Below, piece by piece: positions 45,378 to 52,398 of a DNA stretch of 64,000 nt. The DNA comes from Winogradskyella eximia (GTDB taxonomy: Bacteria > Bacteroidota > Bacteroidia > Flavobacteriales > Flavobacteriaceae), in NCBI RefSeq assembly GCF_003386165.1, contig NZ_QRDV01000001.1, forward strand, positions 1,221,027 through 1,285,026, written 5' to 3'. Every line of letters starts with the position of its first letter. The stretch's first letter is position 1. The translations under genes were made by a program, and so were the position numbers. The notes under the pieces are model-generated. The model made no database searches and was not told the origin of the DNA. It saw only the letters and a program-made list of their open reading frames with translations.

Positions 45378-45851
45378 ATGTCGATAAAACACACTTTTAA
45401 AGCCACTGTTAACTGGGAAATCAATGATGGCGAAAGCACGCAAAACCCAAGAACCTTCAGTAGAAATCATGAGGTGATAATAGACAACAAAGCAACACCA
45501 TTAAATGTTTCTGCAGCAAAAACCTTTAGAGGTGATGATAGTTTATACAATCCAGAAGATTTATTATTATCCGCTTTAACATCGTGCCACATGATGTCTT
45601 ACTTATACGTTTGTTCTCAAAACAATATAGAAGTATTAAGCTATACAGATGATGCTGAAGGTGATTTAAAAGTCAATGTTTCAGGTAGTGGTAGTTTTAA
45701 AACAGTACGATTAAAACCTGTTGTAACCATAAAGGATATTAATCAAAAAGAATTAGCGCTGAGTTTACATAAAGAAGCAAACAGCTTATGCTTTATAGCC
45801 AATTCTTGCAACTTTCCAATTACTCACAAAGCACTGATATTGGTTAAATAG
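45378..45851 (+). CDS. OsmC-family peroxiredoxin-like protein
   Basis: A 157-residue protein of the OsmC/Ohr superfamily, which reduces organic hydroperoxides with two cysteines. The peroxidatic cysteine is in ALTSCHMMSYL near residue 74 and the resolving one in NSLCFIANSCN near the C-terminus. The frame starts with MSIKHTFKATVNW. The long N-terminal strand and the LNVSAAKTFRGDDS segment are typical of the YhfA-like branch. It stands 84 bases ahead of the cysteine-rich peptide gene, which hints at a redox- or metal-stress theme, though the two have separate promoters. Confidence 0.85.
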   Translation: MSIKHTFKATVNWEINDGESTQNPRTFSRNHEVIIDNKATPLNVSAAKTFRGDDSLYNPEDLLLSALTSCHMMSYLYVCSQNNIEVLSYTDDAEGDLKVNVSGSGSFKTVRLKPVVTIKDINQKELALSLHKEANSLCFIANSCNFPITHKALILVK

Positions 45852-45881
45852 TTCAGCTTCAATAAATATTCTCATCTTTTT

Positions 45882-45909
45882 TGCATCTTTTTTAGGATTA
45901 TCTCGTCTA
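45882..45909 (+). promoter_or_regulatory. Candidate ECF-sigma promoter of the cysteine-rich peptide - sigZ unit
   Basis: TGCATC (45882-45887) and CGTCTA (45904-45909) are separated by 16 bases, and the second matches the CGTC-type -10 element of ECF sigma factors. The usual TAnnTTTG housekeeping element is absent here. The ATG of the peptide gene is 27 bases downstream. Autoregulation by the sigZ product encoded downstream is inferred. Confidence 0.5.
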
Positions 45910-45935
45910 TTATATGAACATAAAAAATAGATGTC

Positions 45936-46037
45936 ATGAAAAATAAAGAATGTACTTGTAACTGTGAAGGTTGCTCAAAAGGAAATTGTCAAAATTGTAC
46001 ATGTGATAATTGTACATGTACAAATTGCAATTGTTAA
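45936..46037 (+). CDS. Metallothionein-like cysteine-rich micro-protein
   Basis: An ATG-to-TAA frame encoding 33 residues, of which 11 are cysteine, arranged as CxC, CxxC and CxC clusters (for example CTCNCEGC and the repeated NCTC/NCNC units towards the end). The rest is Asn, Thr, Lys, Asp and Glu with no hydrophobic residue beyond the start methionine, so the chain can only fold around metal. It resembles short metallothioneins in composition, not in any alignment I can make. It lies behind a candidate ECF promoter, 60 bases ahead of sigZ, with a hairpin between. It is too short for most gene finders. Confidence 0.75.
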   Translation: MKNKECTCNCEGCSKGNCQNCTCDNCTCTNCNC

Positions 46038-46044
46038 ATTAGTG

Positions 46045-46078
46045 TTAGTTCGGATGCAAAGTTTTGTGTCCGAACTAA
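46045..46078 (+). terminator. Hairpin between the micro-protein gene and sigZ
   Basis: A perfect 10-bp stem TTAGTTCGGA / TCCGAACTAA with a 14-base loop. The following tract is AT-rich but holds only a short T run, so partial termination or 3'-end protection is more likely than full termination. It would allow more peptide mRNA than sigZ mRNA. Confidence 0.6.
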
Positions 46079-46096
46079 TTTTAATTACTTTAGAAT

Positions 46097-46636
46097 ATGA
46101 CTACGAAAGATGTTTGGGGAATTTATGCAGAAGACATAAGACGCTTTATTTTAAGTAAAGTAAAGAATCCTGTGATTACGGAAGATATTCTTCAGGAAAC
46201 TTTTATTAAAGTACACACGAAGTTACATACCTTAAAAGATGAAAATAAGCTAAAACCATGGCTGTTTTCCATTGCGCGCTATACTATTTTGGATTACTTC
46301 AGAATGAATAAAAAAGAAATTCCGGTAGAAGATTTAGAAATAGAATCAGAACCAGAACCTAAAGAGCATTCCGAGCAAGATTGCCTTAGAGGTATTATAA
46401 AAAGCTTGCCTAAAAAATATAGAGACCCTTTGTTTTTGTATGATATAAAGGGCTTAAAACAACAAGAGGTTGCTAATCAATTACACTTATCCTTACCAAC
46501 GGTAAAATCTCAAATTCAACGTGCTAGAAAACAGATAGCGCAAGGATTTATGGATTGCTGTGGCTTTAAAATGAACGAAGACGGCCATTTAGTTGGAGAA
46601 ATACAAGAGAAAGCCGACTGTAAAGTTTGTCAATAA
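46097..46636 (+). CDS. sigZ: RNA polymerase sigma factor, SigZ type (ECF)
   Basis: A 179-residue ECF sigma factor. Region 2 is visible in ITEDILQETFIKVHTKLHTL and PWLFSIARYTILDYFR, and region 4 in LPKKYRDPLFLYDIKGLKQQEVANQLHLSLPTVKSQIQRARKQI. After region 4 there is a C-terminal cysteine tail (DCCGFKMNEDGH and ADCKVCQ), a feature of the SigZ family. No anti-sigma gene is adjacent; the four-cysteine tail could itself sense metal or redox state. The cysteine-rich micro-protein just upstream is probably in the same transcript. Confidence 0.88.
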   Translation: MTTKDVWGIYAEDIRRFILSKVKNPVITEDILQETFIKVHTKLHTLKDENKLKPWLFSIARYTILDYFRMNKKEIPVEDLEIESEPEPKEHSEQDCLRGIIKSLPKKYRDPLFLYDIKGLKQQEVANQLHLSLPTVKSQIQRARKQIAQGFMDCCGFKMNEDGHLVGEIQEKADCKVCQ

Positions 46637-46696
46637 TAGTATCTTTGAAACTTCTATAGCTAAATTGTTAATCAAGCTATATTTATAAACAGTAAG

Positions 46697-47305
46697 ATGT
46701 CTTTCAAAAAACTACACCCTTTATTAAAAGAATCCTTAGAAAACGCAGGATTTGAAACTTCAAATGCATTTCAGAAAAAAGTATTACCCACTTTAAAAGG
46801 TGGTTCAGATGCTTATGTGATTGCACCAAAAGGAAGTGGTAAGACTACAGCATTAATTATAGCAACTATTCATAAATTAAGAGCAGAAGCTTTTGAAGAT
46901 TCACCACGAGCTATCATTACTGTAAAAGATAAAGCGGATGCTTTAGCTTTAAAAGATGAATTTGAGCGTTTTACAAAAAATACAGATTTAAGAGTTTATG
47001 CGCTTTATGATGAATATGATATTGAAAAGCAAAAAACAGAAGTCTATTACGGACAAGATATTGTAATAGCGACACCTTCGCGATTAAGTAAACTCTATTT
47101 TCTTAATGGAATTCATTTAGGGGAAGTTCAATTATTTGTTATTAAGGATGCAGATTATTTAGGTCGTAACAATGCTTATAATCATATATTACGACTTTCT
47201 GAAAGTGTTACTAAATGTCAGTTCTTAATTATTGCAGATGCAATGAATTCTAAAATTCAGAATTATCAGAATAATTTTATGAGTAATGCCCACATTATAA
47301 AGTAA
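46697..47305 (+). CDS. DEAD-box-like protein with only the first RecA domain
   Basis: A 202-residue protein matching the N-terminal RecA lobe of DEAD-box RNA helicases: a Q-motif-like start (LENAGFETSNAFQKKVLPTL), motif I APKGSGKTT near residue 40, and motif Ib ATPSRL. Motif II, normally DEAD, reads KDADYL, and motif III, normally SAT, reads ADA. The second RecA lobe, which is needed for unwinding, is absent, and the frame ends at a clean stop with no trace of a lost continuation downstream. It is probably a non-helicase regulator or nucleotide-binding protein. Confidence 0.78.
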   Translation: MSFKKLHPLLKESLENAGFETSNAFQKKVLPTLKGGSDAYVIAPKGSGKTTALIIATIHKLRAEAFEDSPRAIITVKDKADALALKDEFERFTKNTDLRVYALYDEYDIEKQKTEVYYGQDIVIATPSRLSKLYFLNGIHLGEVQLFVIKDADYLGRNNAYNHILRLSESVTKCQFLIIADAMNSKIQNYQNNFMSNAHIIK

Positions 47306-47315
47306 TAATAATGGC

Positions 47316-47714
47316 TTATAAAGTCATCATCATCCAATGGTGCTTTAATTTTCTGAATTTTCTTAATTCACCTCTAAGAATAGGCAAATAATCTCTACCA
47401 TTACTATTGGCCATTTCTAATCTCTTGCAATTTCTGTATAATCGCGTTGTTAAACGATCTAAACTTTCGAAATACTTATTTTTTTTATCAGAACAGCTTT
47501 CTTGTTCTGCATTAATAATTTGAGGTGCAAGATTTGTAGATTGTTGGATAATGTCGCCAGTGAAATAAATATGCGGATCTTCTGAGCCATCTGCATTTAA
47601 ATACTTTAAATCCTGATTTAAATACGTTGAGATGCTTCGGGAAAGCACAAGGATGTCCATAGCCTTCTGGTAAACAGGTAATTCTGAAAAATGCAATGGT
47701 AGGTTATAGTTCAT
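47316..47714 (-). CDS. Helical protein of unknown function
   Basis: A 132-residue, mainly alpha-helical protein starting MNYNLPLHFSELPVYQKAMD. The segment LPVYQKAMDILVLSRSI faintly recalls the four-helix-bundle proteins encoded in 23S rRNA intervening sequences, but the rest does not give a confident match. A GTG seven codons upstream keeps the frame open; the ATG at 47714 is preferred. There is no signal peptide. It converges on the DEAD-like gene, with 10 bases between their ends. Confidence 0.6.
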   Translation of the reverse strand: MNYNLPLHFSELPVYQKAMDILVLSRSISTYLNQDLKYLNADGSEDPHIYFTGDIIQQSTNLAPQIINAEQESCSDKKNKYFESLDRLTTRLYRNCKRLEMANSNGRDYLPILRGELRKFRKLKHHWMMMTL

Positions 47715-47831
47715 AATTTTAATAGCAACGTTCACGAAGTTAAACCCAAAAATTCAATTCGTACTTTAATGTTTAAAGTTATTCTGTATATTTACTTTAA
47801 TATTTATGTAATTATAGCTTATTTTCTTTAA

Positions 47832-48275
47832 ATGAAAATCGATGAATTAAACTGGAAGATTTTAAAGTGTCTTCAAAATAATGCACGTATGTCTAATGCA
47901 GAAATTGGTAGACAGGTTGGGATAACATCACCTGCGGTTTCTGAGCGCATAAAAAAAATGGAGGATGCTGAAATTATTCAGGGTTATACCACATTTATAT
48001 CTCCTTTTGAAGTTGGTTACCAACTAAAGGCATTAATAACTTTACGCGCGTTTATGGGAATGCTAAAGCCGTTTTTAGAAAAAGTAAAAACATATGACGA
48101 AGTGGTTAATTGTTACCGAATTACAGGAAACGAAAATATAGTAATGGAAGTGGTTTTAAAAAATCAAAAACATTTAGAATCGTTTATAGATCAATTAATT
48201 AGCTTTGGTGAAACTAAAACACAAATTGTGTTGTCTCATGTTGTAAAACATAGTGAAATAAAGGCTTTAGAGTAA
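47832..48275 (+). CDS. Lrp/AsnC family transcription regulator
   Basis: A 147-residue regulator. The N-terminal helix-turn-helix reads LNWKILKCLQNNARMSNAEIGRQVGITSPAVSERIKKME and the C-terminal half is the RAM/ligand-sensing domain (RITGNENIVMEVVLKNQKHLESFI). It is of normal length. Lrp/AsnC proteins often respond to amino acids and act on genes nearby; the converging VOC-MFS operon is the nearest candidate target but the link is not supported by any visible operator. Confidence 0.88.
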   Translation: MKIDELNWKILKCLQNNARMSNAEIGRQVGITSPAVSERIKKMEDAEIIQGYTTFISPFEVGYQLKALITLRAFMGMLKPFLEKVKTYDEVVNCYRITGNENIVMEVVLKNQKHLESFIDQLISFGETKTQIVLSHVVKHSEIKALE

Positions 48276-48316
48276 TTTCATAACTTTTAGTTGAAAACAT
48301 GTGTCTTCAATATTAT

Positions 48317-48694
48317 TCAATTTACTCTCCAAGGTGGATTCTTTCTATTCTCTCCAGCGTGATAAATGATAATATGATTGCCATTAGGGTCGTTAAGATG
48401 TGCTTCGTTCCATAGCCAAGGTTGTTCTAAGATTTCAGTATTAAAAATAATTCCTTTTTGTTTCAGCGTATTTACTGTTTTTGAAAGATTCTCTACTTCA
48501 AAATATAAGGTTATTTTATTACCTGTGGGTAAGTCTTCAACTCTATGAATAGAAAATGTTGAATCACCATTAGAACATTCAAAACGCACATATTTTGGTA
48601 AAGCATTTACAATTAAATTGAAACCGAGGGCTCTGTAAAATACTACTGATTTTTCAACTTCTAAAGATGAGATTGTAATTTGATTTAAATTCAT
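48317..48694 (-). CDS. VOC-superfamily protein (glyoxalase/bleomycin-resistance type)
   Basis: A 125-residue single-domain VOC protein. It has the two beta-alpha-beta-beta-beta units (LNQITISSLEVEKSVVFYRAL, and KITLYFEVENLSKTVNTL with LNDPNGNHIIIY). The family covers glyoxalases, dioxygenases and antibiotic-binding or -modifying proteins such as bleomycin and fosfomycin resistance proteins. Its start codon shares one base with the MFS stop codon (TAATG), so it is translated with the efflux pump gene. That pairing suggests a detoxification or drug-tolerance role. Confidence 0.82.
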   Translation of the reverse strand: MNLNQITISSLEVEKSVVFYRALGFNLIVNALPKYVRFECSNGDSTFSIHRVEDLPTGNKITLYFEVENLSKTVNTLKQKGIIFNTEILEQPWLWNEAHLNDPNGNHIIIYHAGENRKNPPWRVN

Positions 48695-49905
48695 TATAGG
48701 TTATTTTTTATGCGTTTTTGCAACCAAATAGACAAAATAACAGCTATTAAACTGTATGATCCAGTGATTATCCAATTTATAGTGTAGCCATAATTTTCAA
48801 TAATATCCATTCCTATTTTTGGGCCAACAATAAATGCAAGCGCAAAAGACATGGTGTATAGCGCCATATAACTGCCTTCACTCCCTTTTTTTGCTCTACT
48901 TAAAGCAAATGCATTAGTGTATGGGAAGCCAATCATTTCTGCAAAGGTGAGTAGTATAATATTTATGATGAGTATACCAGCCCAAACATCAAATAATAGA
49001 ACAAAATAACTAAGCGCAAATAATATTGAGCTAAATAATATGAGCCTTGTATTAGGTACTTTTTTAGCTTCCAAATAAGCAATAAGTGGCATTTCAAAAA
49101 TTACAATTAGAGCTCCATTTATAAACATAATTAAGCCTGTTTGTAATTCTGTTAAGCCATATTTATCAAAATGATAAATAGGCATTGATGTAATTAATTG
49201 AAAGAATGATAAGGCGATTAAAAAACTAATAGTAAAAAAAATTAGAAATGATTTGTCTTTTAAAGCTGCGTTTTTGTTTTGCTGGTTAATTAATTTTTCT
49301 TCAATGGATACCTTTTTAACGGTTTCTTTTATTAAAAACTTGAATAATAATATGGCTAAAATACAAGTGATACCATCAATCCAAAATAAAAGCGAATAAC
49401 CATCAAGTCCAATGATTAATCCAGCGATGATTGGTCCAAAAGCCATTCCTAGATTTATAGCTAATCGTAGTAATGTAAGCGAGCGTGTTTGATTCTCAGG
49501 TTTGCTATAAGTTTTAAGTGAAACAAATAATGCAGGTCTAAAGGTGTCTGCAATACTCATAAGTACTAATATGCCTATACATAAACCAAGAAATGATGTA
49601 ATGTATTGTAAAATAATAAAGCCAAATCCGGTAAAAAGTAAACTATAAAACATCACTTTGTAGAATCCAATCTGATCTGTTAGTTTACCACCTAGCCATG
49701 AGCCAATTAGTGAGCCGATTCCAAAGAACATTAAAATTGTACCAGCATCTGGTATTGAAAATTCTAGGTTTTCTTTAAGGTATTTAGATAAGAATGGTAT
49801 TACCATGGTACCAGCTCTATTTATTAGAGTAATAAGTGCTAGTAACCAAACTTCCTTTGAGAGTCCTTTAAAGTTATTTATATAGTTAGTATATATTTTT
49901 TTCAT
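48694..49905 (-). CDS. MFS transporter, probable efflux pump
   Basis: A 403-residue major-facilitator protein with 12 predicted helices and the loop motif GSWLGGKLTDQIGFYKVM between helices 2 and 3, typical of drug:proton antiporters. Further features are the motif-C-like AINLGMAFGPIIAG in helix 5 and a basic C-terminus (IWLQKRIKNNL). It is cotranscribed with the VOC gene. The region upstream holds a leader ORF and a terminator (see 49927-50062), so expression is probably controlled by attenuation. The substrate is unknown. Confidence 0.87.
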   Translation of the reverse strand: MKKIYTNYINNFKGLSKEVWLLALITLINRAGTMVIPFLSKYLKENLEFSIPDAGTILMFFGIGSLIGSWLGGKLTDQIGFYKVMFYSLLFTGFGFIILQYITSFLGLCIGILVLMSIADTFRPALFVSLKTYSKPENQTRSLTLLRLAINLGMAFGPIIAGLIIGLDGYSLLFWIDGITCILAILLFKFLIKETVKKVSIEEKLINQQNKNAALKDKSFLIFFTISFLIALSFFQLITSMPIYHFDKYGLTELQTGLIMFINGALIVIFEMPLIAYLEAKKVPNTRLILFSSILFALSYFVLLFDVWAGILIINIILLTFAEMIGFPYTNAFALSRAKKGSEGSYMALYTMSFALAFIVGPKIGMDIIENYGYTINWIITGSYSLIAVILSIWLQKRIKNNL

Positions 49906-49926
49906 TTTGGTGGTTGGTATAAATAT

Positions 49927-49955
49927 AAAAAGTCCGACGGTTAGGTCGGACTTTT
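49927..49955 (-). terminator. Terminator in the MFS leader (candidate attenuator)
   Basis: On the minus strand an 11-bp perfect stem (arms 49945-49955 and 49928-49938, loop CTAACC) is followed by a run of five T. It ends 21 bases before the MFS start codon, so any transcript from the promoter further upstream must pass it. It cannot serve the plus-strand lipoprotein gene, which starts 185 bases away in the other direction. Confidence 0.8.
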
Positions 49956-49984
49956 AAATATTGTTTAATAGTATATGTGAATAG

Positions 49985-50062
49985 TTACAATAGATAATGC
50001 GTCCGAATTACTTCCCAAGAAATAACGGTAGTTTGCTTTGTATATCTAGTAACTTTTAACAT
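49985..50062 (-). CDS. Leader peptide of the MFS-VOC operon, 25 residues
   Basis: An ATG-to-TAA frame of 25 codons (begins MLKVTRYTKQ, ends IRTHYLL) between the promoter at 50085-50092 and the terminator at 49927-49955. Codons 19-21 contain TCGGAC (50001-50006), which can pair perfectly with GTCCGA in the 5' arm of the terminator and so block it. A ribosome stalled upstream of codon 19 would leave this segment free and allow read-through. The peptide has no similarity that I recognise. Confidence 0.6.
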   Translation of the reverse strand: MLKVTRYTKQTTVISWEVIRTHYLL

Positions 50063-50084
50063 CGTTTTTATTTTATTACTTACT

Positions 50085-50092
50085 CAAAGCTA
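50085..50092 (-). promoter_or_regulatory. -7 element of the MFS-VOC leader transcript
   Basis: TAGCTTTG on the minus strand matches TAnnTTTG and lies 22 bases ahead of the leader ATG. A TATTTTTG at 50113-50120 on the plus strand is the divergent promoter element for the DUF1684 lipoprotein. Confidence 0.6.
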
Positions 50093-50139
50093 CAATAAAA
50101 TTTGATATGTTGTATTTTTGGGATTAAAATTTATTGAAA

Positions 50140-50739
50140 ATGAAGAATTTATTGTTACTTTTTTTAGTGGTGTTTTCGTTTAGTTGTGCACAACACAATG
50201 AAAAGACTACAGAAGAAACTCCATTTCAGAAAACTATGAATGATGAATTTAAGGATGCTTCAAAATCTCCTTTAAAAGCTAAAGATTTAAAAACTTTTGA
50301 GGGTTTAGACTTCTTTCCTTATGATTCCGTTTTTGTTGTAAAAGCTTCATTAAAACGCTTACCAGATACAGAATGGTTTAACATGAAAACAACAACTGAT
50401 CGCTTATCTAAAGAGCGTGTTTTTGGTATATTAACTTTTGAGCTGAAAGGAAAATCTTTTGAATTGAATGTATATCAAGGCCAAGAACTTATGCAAAAAG
50501 AGGGTTTTGAAAATTATTTGTTTTTGCCTTTTCTAGATAACACCAATGGAACTTTAACTTATGGTGGTGGACGATATATAGATTTAGAGATTCCTGACGG
50601 AGATACTATAGAAATTGATTTCAATTCTGCTTATAATCCTTATTGCGCCTATAATGAGAAATATTCTTGCCCAATAGTTCCTAGAGAAAATTATATTGAC
50701 ATAGATGTTGAAGCCGGAATAAAGGCTTTTAATAAATAG
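50140..50739 (+). CDS. DUF1684 lipoprotein
   Basis: A 199-residue lipoprotein (signal MKNLLLLFLVVFSFSCAQ, lipobox cysteine at about residue 16). The body matches DUF1684: LSKERVFGILTFELKGKSFELNVYQGQE, LFLPFLDNTNGTLTYGGGRYIDLEI and NSAYNPYCAYNEKYSCPIVPREN. The family is widespread in soil and marine bacteria and has no firmly known activity. A TTG two codons upstream is in frame, but the ATG at 50140 gives the usual signal peptide. It is divergent from the MFS operon and ends at a strong terminator. Confidence 0.85.
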   Translation: MKNLLLLFLVVFSFSCAQHNEKTTEETPFQKTMNDEFKDASKSPLKAKDLKTFEGLDFFPYDSVFVVKASLKRLPDTEWFNMKTTTDRLSKERVFGILTFELKGKSFELNVYQGQELMQKEGFENYLFLPFLDNTNGTLTYGGGRYIDLEIPDGDTIEIDFNSAYNPYCAYNEKYSCPIVPRENYIDIDVEAGIKAFNK

Positions 50740-50784
50740 GTTTTATTCTTCTGAGATCAACATAATTGCTTAGTAAATAGGCAT

Positions 50785-50823
50785 AAAAAAGCCTGAACAT
50801 TACTGTAATGTTCAGGCTTTTTT
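50785..50823. terminator. Bidirectional terminator
   Basis: A stem of about 17 bp (AAGCCTGAACATTA with its complement) with a three-base loop, flanked by A and T runs, between the converging DUF1684 and FadL-type genes. Confidence 0.92.
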
Positions 50824-50840
50824 TATGTTTTAGATTTTAT

Positions 50841-52361
50841 TTATAAATTAAATCCAAGAGTTACTACAAAATCTGTATAATTTGTTTCAATAGACGCTGC
50901 ATCTGTAAGTCCAACATTATATAATTGATAATTGGTATCTCGTGTTGCTTGGCTAAAAGCAAGATCTAAATTAATACTACCAAAATTATAACCAATACCT
51001 AAAGAGTACCCTGTTAAATCCCCATAAAAATCAGTGTCTTTATATGGGCTTTCTTCAAAACGATAACCACCTCTAAAGCTAATTTGCTTATAGCGATATT
51101 CGCCACCTAATCTAATGGTGGCTGCTGAGGTTAATCTGTCGTTAATGTCGTTATTTATGGCAGAAAAATAGGCGTCAGAAGTCGGTTTAAATTTTGTATT
51201 ACTATAATCTTTCATTGAATAATCAAGACTCAATAAACCACGCTTTCCAAAGACATAAGCTAAACTTCCTGTAATTTTAGCAGGAGTTTGTAATTTGTAT
51301 TCTTCGTATACGTTAATGACATTTGGGTTAATAACTTGATTAATGTTTTGTCCGTCTTCTATTCTATTAGTTGATAAATACTGAGATGTTTCATCCGAAA
51401 CTCTATACCATGTAGGTGAGTTGTAAGACAATCCAACTCTTAATTCTTCAGTAATTTTTGCAATACCTCCTAATTGAAGAGAGAATCCAGTACCTGTTGT
51501 AAGTAAATTATTTTCAAAATTGACATTAGTTACTGTAGAGCTTACATTTGAATTTCTTTCATTTAAAAATGTAGAGCGTTCATAATTTATAAAATGTGAA
51601 TTTAGATTCAGTCCAAAATAAAATTTATCGTTGTAGCTAGTGGCAAAGTTAAATGCTAATTTGCCATTGTAACCTGTGCTTGCATAAGCAAAGCGTTGGT
51701 TGTAATCGCCACCGTTTATGTTAGAGGTGTAATTTGTATTTTCATCGGTATCTTCTAATGGGTTAATAATATAACCTTCGTATCCTAAAAAAGCTTGTTG
51801 ATTTTGAAAACCAAATAGCGAGCCAATTTCTGAATAAGCTTGTGATATCGATTCTCCAGGTAAGGCAGAAATTTCATCTAGTCTTAATCCTTGAGCATTC
51901 AATCTAAAATAATCACCAATAGAATTGTTTGGGTTAGTTCCATTTGCAACCCAGTCATCATCAAAATTCCCAGAGCTATCATATGCTACACTCAATGAGA
52001 ATTTTTTCCAAAGTGAATTTGAATTCATATTATCAAAAACAAAAACAGCTCCTAATTGATTTAAATCTACGTTCAAGTCTGAAGAAGAATTGATACCTCC
52101 AAAGTAGTTAATATCGTTACTCTTGTTATATAAGCCTAATGAAACTGATGCATGACTGTTGTTAAAGATAGCAGAACCTGCCGGATTGATGTTAACACTA
52201 GACATATCGCCTCCTAAGGCTCCAAAAGCACCACTCATAGCCTTAAAACGTGCAGTACCTTGTATTTCATCCATAGAATATCTAACTGCATCCGTAATGT
52301 CTTGTGCTAAAATAAAAGATGAGCTTACTAAGCCTATGCATAGCATAAGTAATTTTTTCAT
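50841..52361 (-). CDS. FadL/OmpP1/TodX-family outer-membrane transport protein
   Basis: A 506-residue beta-barrel protein with a signal peptide (to about ILAQ). The N-terminal motif GTARFKAMSGAFGALGGDMS followed by NPAGSAIF is the hallmark of the FadL family, which imports long-chain fatty acids or other hydrophobic compounds through a lateral opening. Typical barrel strands run through to the C-terminal TDFVVTLGFNL. Length is within the family range. It is adjacent to a low-complexity lipoprotein on the same strand (37-base gap), without other known partners. Confidence 0.88.
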   Translation of the reverse strand: MKKLLMLCIGLVSSSFILAQDITDAVRYSMDEIQGTARFKAMSGAFGALGGDMSSVNINPAGSAIFNNSHASVSLGLYNKSNDINYFGGINSSSDLNVDLNQLGAVFVFDNMNSNSLWKKFSLSVAYDSSGNFDDDWVANGTNPNNSIGDYFRLNAQGLRLDEISALPGESISQAYSEIGSLFGFQNQQAFLGYEGYIINPLEDTDENTNYTSNINGGDYNQRFAYASTGYNGKLAFNFATSYNDKFYFGLNLNSHFINYERSTFLNERNSNVSSTVTNVNFENNLLTTGTGFSLQLGGIAKITEELRVGLSYNSPTWYRVSDETSQYLSTNRIEDGQNINQVINPNVINVYEEYKLQTPAKITGSLAYVFGKRGLLSLDYSMKDYSNTKFKPTSDAYFSAINNDINDRLTSAATIRLGGEYRYKQISFRGGYRFEESPYKDTDFYGDLTGYSLGIGYNFGSINLDLAFSQATRDTNYQLYNVGLTDAASIETNYTDFVVTLGFNL

Positions 52362-52398
52362 AAGTAAAGTTTTTTTAATTTGGAATTATTTTTAAAGT

